Positions 13,401 to 22,400 of a DNA stretch of 64,000 nt are shown here, piece after piece. Numbering within the stretch: position 1 is the stretch's first letter; every line of letters begins with the position of its first letter. The notes under the pieces are model-generated. The model was not told where the DNA came from and did not search any database. It saw only the letters and a program-made list of their open reading frames with translations. The DNA lies in the IMG/VR virus record IMGVR_UViG_3300018080_000180, positions 1 to 64,000 of that record. One strand, 5' to 3'. Made by a program: the position numbers and the translations under genes. The stretch comes from a virus.

Positions 13401-16400
13401 GCGCTTTCCGGCTTTCACTGCATCGATCATGCTGCGATACCGCTTGATCCGATCCTTTGCCTTTTTGTAAAGCATGCGCCTGAGGTTGTTCTGCACGCGC
13501 TGGTCAATCAGGTCCAGCACCTTGTTGAACATATATGGCGTCTTTACCCTTTTAATAAGGGGGTAGATATCCCGAGGGTAACCCACCTGTCGCGCATAAA
13601 GAGAAAGGGTCCGTGCGATATCCTCGCGCAGCTCAGCTTTTTTCTCGGCGAGCTCAGCCTTGGTCATCTCCCGAAAAGCAATAAGGTATTTATCGATCGC
13701 CATGGCTGACCCGGCACGCATTCGCAGCGTTTCCTCGTCCTGCAGGGCACGCAGCCGTGTCCGGGCTTCCTGTAGGTACTCGTATTCCTCTTTAATACGA
13801 TACTTCGAAGCAACCAGATCCGCAGGGCGCACCGGGATCCGCTTAACGACAGCGGAGAGTCCACGGCGCTTCTTCGAGAACGTAAGGCCTGCACCCTTCA
13901 CTGCCTCGGCTACAGCGTCCTCTCGATTACCGGCGGCTGTACTATACTCAATGAACGGCACTCCGGCATTTCTAAGAATCCGGTCAACCATCGGAAAGCG
14001 ATTATCAGGAACAATAGCGAGCTTCGCTTCCCCGATCATTACAGGGCGCGACATCTTTACTTCAAAGTAGTGCTTCGGCATCTCCCGAATGAGGTTGGCC
14101 ATGTCAACGATGTGTTCAACCAGATTGTCAGGAAGCCCCTGAAACCCGATCTCCTGCGCTATCCTGCGGACATCCTCATTACCACGACCGTTTTCGTCAT
14201 AGTATCGCGCAACAAGTCCATGCAGCGTGGCCGAAGACTTCTGGGCATACGGCTCGATATCGGTCATCAGCTTGCTATGAAGCAGCGACGCAAGTCCTAC
14301 CCCGGTATATGGCTCCCGCTCCATGCCACCGGCCTCATACCTGCTAATGACGCTCTTCCAGTCACTAAGGCGTTCGCGGGATCTCCCGGTAAGATACCCA
14401 TATTTTTGCTCTATCCCCTCCATCTCAGCAGATCGCGGATCCTGCCGGGACATTGCTTCGTGGTGGGCCTGCAGTGTGGCCGGAACCGTCTCTCCGCGAA
14501 GAACCATTTCGCCAACACCATACAGCTCGTCAGCGAGCATCCCAAGCCAGTCACGGTATTCGCCATAGCGACCGTTCATTAAATAATGCAGCTTCCCGCT
14601 GGCCCTTTCGTTTGTTTCGCTTATAAAGAGAGACTGTAATCCAACATCCCCCATGGCAAAATCAAAAAAGAGATCCCGATCCTCTTCTTTCATTATTTCA
14701 GCAGAATCGCGAGAGATTATTCCATCATCTGCAGGAAAAAATTTCTTGACCGCCTCTTCGATTTTTCGGGCAGTCGCTCTGGCAACCTGTCTGTTCGGCC
14801 TGTAAGCAACATCCATAATGCGCCGTGCCGTGTAGGCATCTCCGTTGTAAACGAAGTCGATAGACGGCTGAACGGTTTCCTGCGGAAATACCAAAGAAAT
14901 CCCGCCGAACTCCTTCAGCGGACTCTTGGTTGAAGCAATTGCGATAGACACCGCCGGAATCCCGCCGATCGAGTTGATGCGTTCGAGGCTTTCCTCGGCA
15001 AGGTTGTGAACAATGTAAAGGTCTTTCTGCTTTGACCCGGGCAGCTTCTTTTTCGAAAGCGTCTCCCGTGTCGGGCGCCCGAGCAACGTCTCGTCATAGA
15101 CGGCGTAGTTGGTGGTAGCTGGACCATCAGATTCGAATGCGCCGGCAATTCCAACACCAGCCAGAGCGTCAGATGCGGCGATATTGGATTCGAGGATCCG
15201 GGCAACAGTGCGATAAATATCACCACCAGTAACGAAGCCGCCGAGCTGTGCCTTGGTTGCCGAGATAATGCTATCATAGGCCTCGGGATCAGGAACCGCC
15301 TGCCGGCCAAGATCGATCATCTCCTGAGATTCGGGGTTGTTCCAGTCAAGAAAGTTCCCGTTCTCAATGGCCAACTCAGCGGTGTACAGATACGAGGTGC
15401 TCTGGACCTGCACACGGTTCTCTTTGATGAGATCTACCAGCTCTTTTAGCTGCTCTTTACGGAAGGGGTGATCACCCGGGTAGGTCATACCCTTCGCCAT
15501 CTCATCGATTTCCTCGCCACGCCGCCACGCTCGAACCATGTTGGCAACCCCGATGCTGTCAAACATCGGCCAACGTCGATTCATCCCGTCAACGGTGAAT
15601 CTATAGCCACCGAGCTCCTGAGCGTACCATACAGCATTGCCACGGACGTCAGTAACATAGGTGGCCGCACCCATGGCAGAGATCCCCGAGGCGCGTCCAG
15701 CGTTGTTGCGATAGTCGAAGTCGTCGTACTGGGATCCAGACCCGTGATAAACCTTCTTGCTGAAAGCAAGAACCGGATCGTTGCGGTCAGCTTCAGTGAT
15801 TTTCGACTCGTACCATGTATTACCCTGCTCATCAGTAACAGGAGTAACATCTGAGCGAAGCCTCCTGAAAGCTTTCAATGCACCTGACTTATAATTACGA
15901 AGTACCTCTTGCGCAGACTTGTGGATCTTTGTTAAATCATAACCACCCCCTATCGGGGTGTCGCCAGTACGAAACCTTACATGAAAGGTCTGAATTGGAA
16001 ACGGCTCATTTTCCGAGACCCCCATAATGTACCTTGCGTTGTTTACAAAGTCAGCCACCTGCTTTTTCTTTTGATCTGAAAGCTGCCTGTATTTATCCGC
16101 AAACCTTGAACTGGTTGTCCACACAAGGAAGTGCTGGTCACCCTCATCTATTCCACTTTTGTCAACAGACAGGATAAGGTCGCGCCTGCCACTCCTCCTG
16201 TGCTCAAGAGTTGCCCCGGGCTTCGCCTTTTTCAGGATCTCATCGCTGCTTTGATCTGAGCCACCTATTGCAAAAAGTTCATGCTGCGCACGAACGTCTG
16301 CTTCTTTTTTTACGAACCCCTCGACAAGAGCCAACGTCTCCTCGGTTGGCATCCGAATCGTCTCGTACCCACGCACCGCAGCCACCTTGATCGCCTCGCG

Positions 16401-19400
16401 CACCATGCGCTGGGGCCAGAGCTTGTGATAGGCTTCCGTTTGAGTGCGGAGGATAGACGGAAACGTCTTGAACCTTTTCGGGACCATCTGGTACAGCTGT
16501 TGAACAACACCATATTTATAATTCAGATCGGCGGGGGCTGATTCTGTGGCAGCCTGATACAGGCCGGCGTGCATTATTTCTTTGTACCAGTCGGTTTTAT
16601 AAAAATCATGAAAGTGTCCGGTATGTGGACGAAAGTCAAGAGAGTCCAAAACACGACGAGCGGTCTCTTTTTCGTTTAATCCAATCATGTCGTCTTCTGA
16701 CATCGACCCTACTTCAGCGTCGATTGCATCGATAATCTTTTGTGGCTCCCCCTCGCCGACAGGCTTTTCTTCGCGTTCCTCTTCGGACCAGTCAACAAAC
16801 TCATTAATGGCTTCAACATCATAATGCTGAAACAGATCTGACTGGATCTCCATAATGTTGAATGCATTGCCGATTGGAGCAACCCGCAGGTGGCCAAACA
16901 GACCGACCCTGTCGCTGGTGTCTTCTGCGGCGGCTTCCGCCTCATCGATCCACGTATACGCCGCCTCCTTGGACCCAAAGACGCCAAGAACCTTCTCCTT
17001 GTTCTTTTTGTCAACAACCGCATAACTCGGAGGCGCCCAATCCTGAACCTTGAACCCTTCTACTATTTCATACTCAGGAAAAAGCTCTTTTGACAGCTCC
17101 ATGTACTGGTCTGTCCAATGTCCAGCCTGCCCATGATAATACGGAGCATTGAAAATGATCGACTCGCCTTTCGCCAAGCCGGAGTACCCAAGCTCGGGGA
17201 CGCCATACTTTACTTCGTACTCTCCACCAGTGGAACTGATGCGAGTAAGCGGGATAAGCTCGGTATTTACCTCGCGCTTCAGCTGTTCAAGATCGATTTT
17301 CTTCTCACCCTTGTGATACTTGTCAAGCACAAAGCTGACGACATCGGCCTCGATCGGTTTCACTTCCTTGCTTTTCAGCAGACTGTCCATCTGACCACGA
17401 CTGACCATATCCTTGCCAACAAGCTCCCGACGCAAGAATACAGAGGTGGTAAGGAACGGCTTGGTGTCCTCTACCACAACCTTTTTCGAAAGTGTTGCTA
17501 TTTTTCCGGCTCTTCGGTCTGCGTCATATCGCTGGCGGATTGCTTCTGCTTGAGGGCCGTATCGATTAACGATGGACTCAGTGAGTCTGCCGAGGACTTT
17601 TTCATTGTACTGATCGTCGCCCCTTCCCGATATATCGGGGCGTCCTTCGGATACGAGCCGTGAAATGTAGCTGGAGCCATCTGGGTTCTCCTTCCAGTCA
17701 TTGTCGAAATATCCGCCGTCACTGTTGAACCTCCACGTATCAACCTTCTCAACCGGATACGCATTGTCGATCACAGGAGCGATCGCCCTGTGGAAGTCAG
17801 CATTCGACAGTTCTCCGAACGTAAAGTTTATGATCCGGGCGCCGGATGAGTGCCCGATAATTCCAATGCTGTTAGCGTACTTCGGCATGGCAGCCATGAC
17901 CGAGTGCTGCAATGCCAGTGACTGCTCTTCATCGAACGGTCTGCCGGTCAGAACCTCGATGCCGTTGTTATTGGCAGCATCGACGCCCCCGTAGATCGGG
18001 TAGTGGTATGCCACGGCGTCCTGCTTATAGATATAGCCGAATGCGTTTGCAGCTGCATCGAGCTTCGCGGCGACGGCCTTGTCGATCTGCTTAGATCCCT
18101 CGGTAACACCGAGGAGTGCGAGCGCCTGCTGTGATGGATTGCTCGCCAACTCCCATGCGCCGGCCGTGGTGAACTGGGTTGCCAGTGGAAGCTCCAGCAT
18201 GTCGAAGATCGCGTTGGTTCCCCGTGGAGTCTGGACCATCTGCATGAGGTCGCGATGAAGTCGCGCCTTGTCCTCATAAGCCATCTTGGTCATCCATGCG
18301 TACTCGCCGCTGGTTGTCGGGATGGTCTCGTAGGAGAAAAACGACAGGCGCTCGCCGATACGCCGTGCAAAGTCGTCAAGCTCAAGCGTATTGGGATCAG
18401 GAAACTCCATTCGCTCGTGCATACGCTTTAAGATTTTGATCCACGAATCATTATCGTAGTCAATCTCCACACCATTGCGCACTATCTTGGTAAGCTCGCC
18501 CGGAGCAAAGCTGCGAATAACATCGTTGTACTTGTCATTCCACGCCTGCCGGAACGAGCACCAGATCGATGCCTGTAGCTGGTCGTTCGAAAGGTTGAGA
18601 CGCTTCGCCAGCATTCGCATCTCTTTCTGGAGACGGCGCTGAAGCGTGGCGCTTTGAGAGCGCTGCGGAGTAACACCGAACGCTCGATAAATCCATGTGT
18701 CCATGACGGCATCGTAGTCGCCCGGGAAGTCGCTTGACAGGTAGCTGATGAGAGTCTGGTCAAACGGGGTTACCTTGGGTCCGGTAGCCACCTCGGCAGC
18801 CGACGCGCCACGAATCAGCTGCTTGACCTTGTTGCTAACACTGCGATTCTTGCCAAACATTCTGCCAGCCAAAGCTCGCTCGAAATCCTGAACATCCATG
18901 GCGCTGGTCTCGCCAAGAAACTCGATAACATCAAAAACGTAGTCAGTGTTTTTTGCCACTGAAGTCTGGGGGCTGGTGACAGCTGCCACGTTCATGTACA
19001 GCTCTGCCTTGACGGGATCGCCGCCGGCAAGGTACATGGCAGCACGGCTGCTGGAACGATACCAGTTCTTGAAATCCTTCCCCGCCTCGGCATAGCCGGC
19101 AAGATCCTGCACGAGCTTACGCATCTGGCTTGGGTTCCCGATAATCACCCCGGCGCTTTCGAAAATTTCTTGCTCGCGGGTAGCCTTACGAGGTTTTGAC
19201 AGTGTGGGTTTCTGCTTGGCTATCTTGGCAACTCTTTCGGCGATACCCGGGCGCTGCTTCGACATGGCTTCGAGGATCTGCCGACGCAGCTCGATCGCGC
19301 CCTTGGGGTCGAGGTAGCGGGAGTGTTCCTTCGGTGCTTTCTTTACTGCAGCAATGATATCACCGACCATCCGCAGGATCTTCCTGAGGACCTTCGGGGC

Positions 19401-22400
19401 CTTGTCAGCAAGAGTATAGAAGACGCCCCGGGCGGTCCCGATGTCTCCGGAGATATCGGCCAGCAGCTCAGCAATCACGTAGCTTGACACAGGATAACCC
19501 TTATAGGTCGTCATATCTGGGTCGTTCACCCTCAGTTCGGCGAGGTCCTCTGCCCCATAGTTCGCAAGACGTTCAAGCAAGTACTCGCGGTAACCCGCAG
19601 CATCCATTGCCTCAAACAGGGAGAAGAGGAGGTTGTTATAGTCTGACTTGGAATCGTGCTGGATCCGGTGCAGCCCTTCGTGCAGGAACGTGGTAAGGAG
19701 GGGGAGATCCCCCTCGGTGTTGAGCAGCACCACCCCGGGCATGTCCTCCGGGGCGTAGCCGTTGATATCGAGGCCTCCACGCCCATCCTTGAACCACAGG
19801 ATCGTGGTCCCCATGTCAGTCGCAAGAGCCTCAATAGCCTTCTGGTACGCTGTTTCTGACTTTGCGGGGACGGCGCCTGCCTGAGCGTATCTGCCGCCGA
19901 ACTTGCGGAGGCCGGTGACTGCTTTATCAAGCAGCCTGACCTTCTTATCCTGATCTGTAACTACAGAAGGCGCCTTTTTTGGCGGAGCTTTCTCTTCTGT
20001 TAATCGTCGCTGTCCTGCTTCAGTGGCTTTTCCAGCTTCGCCATCTCTTTTCTGTACTGCAGGCCGTTGATCTCGCCGTTTCGATAGCGTTTTATCAGGT
20101 TGAACTCTTTTAGGGAATTCCCGCTCAGCCTCAGCTTGACTTTTTGCTGGTTCACGTTTTTCCTCCAGTTCTCGCGCCGACACAAGGCCGGCTTGTTCAT
20201 AAATGGGTCCGAGGTCTTCTCCTTCAACCCCACTTATATTATACCGTTCCGCCAATTGATTGTCAATGTAAATCGCATTGCGTCGTTTCGACTTGCCTTC
20301 CAGCATGGCTTGATCTGCACCAGCAAGATCGGCCCCGACCCCTATGGTTGCCCCGAGCGGAACCCGCATAACGGTGCCGTTTTTAGCCGTTATCGGAACA
20401 GTTATCGAATTGAGTTTCTGTTGCATTTGCTGCAGCTTTGCGGGAAGTTCGGCCATCTCTTCGTCTGTCAGTTCAGCAATGCCGGCACCTTCATCGCCAT
20501 GGATGTGGTAATAATTAATCCCGACCTCTTCTGCAGCCTCAGCAAGAGCCCTCTGCCCCTTCTTCATGATGTAGTCGCCAGCATTATGGCCTTCAATGGT
20601 CTCGTCATTCCACGGCTTGAATTTATCAAGGTCATAAAAAATGTTTACACGAGTTTTGCCTTCTTCGACAGGTTTCTGCATTGCGCTCTGAAAGTGGGGG
20701 CCGCTCTTGAGCTTGGTAAGCCCATGCCGTTTCGATCTTGATGCGTAGCGAAGTGCCTTGTCACGAGGGAGCTCTGGATCCTCCTCTTGAAGCTCATCTG
20801 CAACAGACTCCAGAGTTTCTGGCTGAACCTCTGCTCCGATGTCCTCCATTATCTTGACTCTGCCCTGAGCCTTCCCGGGCGTAATCGGAGGCGGCTCAAA
20901 ACTCTTTGGGGCTATCTCAAAAATCTCCTCGTCGATAACTTCCAAAGACTCTATTCCGGACTCCGCTGTCGGAAGCTGCCCTTGCTTCTCCGTTGGCTGA
21001 ACCGGCGCCTCAGTGGGCGCTCGCGGCTCCTCAGCGGCAGCTTCCGATGGCGTAGCGGGTTTGGACAGTGTAGGGGGCTTGCGGCCCTCCTCGGCCTCCT
21101 GAGCGGCCAGAGCCTCGATCTGGGCTACGGTCTCGGGATCGTCCGATACAACCTCCTCAATGGTCAGATCTGGGCCTACAGGGGCAGCTGGCGCCTCTCC
21201 GGGTGCTGTGGGGGCCTCTCCGGGCGCTGTGGGGGCTACAGGGGTAGCTTCTTGCCTCAGACGCTCCTGCTCGGCCCTCTCGGTGGCTGCCTCGCGCTGA
21301 GCGGCCTCTATATCAATAGTCTGCGCTGCATCGCTCATTACGGCCTTCTGGGCACTCTCCTGAGCCTTGTCGAGCACCCCGAGTCCCTTCAGCGTCTTGT
21401 GGACGACCTTTACGCCGGCAGCTTTGGCCTGATCAGAGATCTTCTCGACGCCTGCCCGGACGCCAGCTCCGCCCATACCAAGCAGGAACATAGATGGGAA
21501 GGCTGTCGCGTAGGCGGCGGCTCCCTCAACCATGGCATTCTTCAGCTCTTCGAGAATCTTGATCTTCTTGCCCTCTGACATTTTGCCAAGGACCGGAGCG
21601 ATCGTCCCGGTGAGCCACTCCTGAAACATCTCCTCACGGGCTTCGTGGTGGGCACCTTCTGCACGCTTGGCCAGACCTGCAATGGATCCTGATACAAACC
21701 GAGCGAACCGTCCGGTACCAATGCTTTTGCCCATAGCTGTCCGGATTGCGTTCAGGGTCTCCTTACTGAAGACACCCTTGTTCTGCATGTCCTCAACTTT
21801 GGCGTATCCAATACCAATCGGCAGCGCAAAAACTCGCTGCATATCCCTGCTGACACCAGCCTCCTCTAAGGCCCGAGCAGTGCTGCCTGCGCCTTCGAGT
21901 GTCCACATCAGGCCGCCGGCCCCGGGAACCACCATGTTCAGGGCGGTACCTGCCGCCATCCCGGGGAGGATCCGGATGGTAGACGAGATAATATTCTTGT
22001 ACTGATCCTGATCTGTCGCCTCTGTAATCTCGTCGGTCAGAGCCATCGCCTCATCGTAGGCCTCATCATCAAGAGAATAGAGCGCAAGGCCAGTGGAAAT
22101 GCTGGCCGACAAGTCTGCAACCCCAGCCAGAAAAGAAGCAGTGGGGGTACTGAAAAACCCGGGCTTGACATTTTGTAGGTAATCCACAAAGTCTTCGGCC
22201 TCTGCCTTGCGCAGCCATCCCGGAGACAGCTCCTCCATAACATCTTCGGCGTATTTGACGTAGTCCTTTGCCGCTTCCAGCTCCTGTTTCACCTGAGTGT
22301 CGCGTCCTGTTTCGCGGGCGATCGCTTCGCGTCCGGGCTCCAGCTCCTGAAGGGCTGCCTCCCGAGCCTTGAACGCACGATCCCAGCGACCTGCCGCAGC

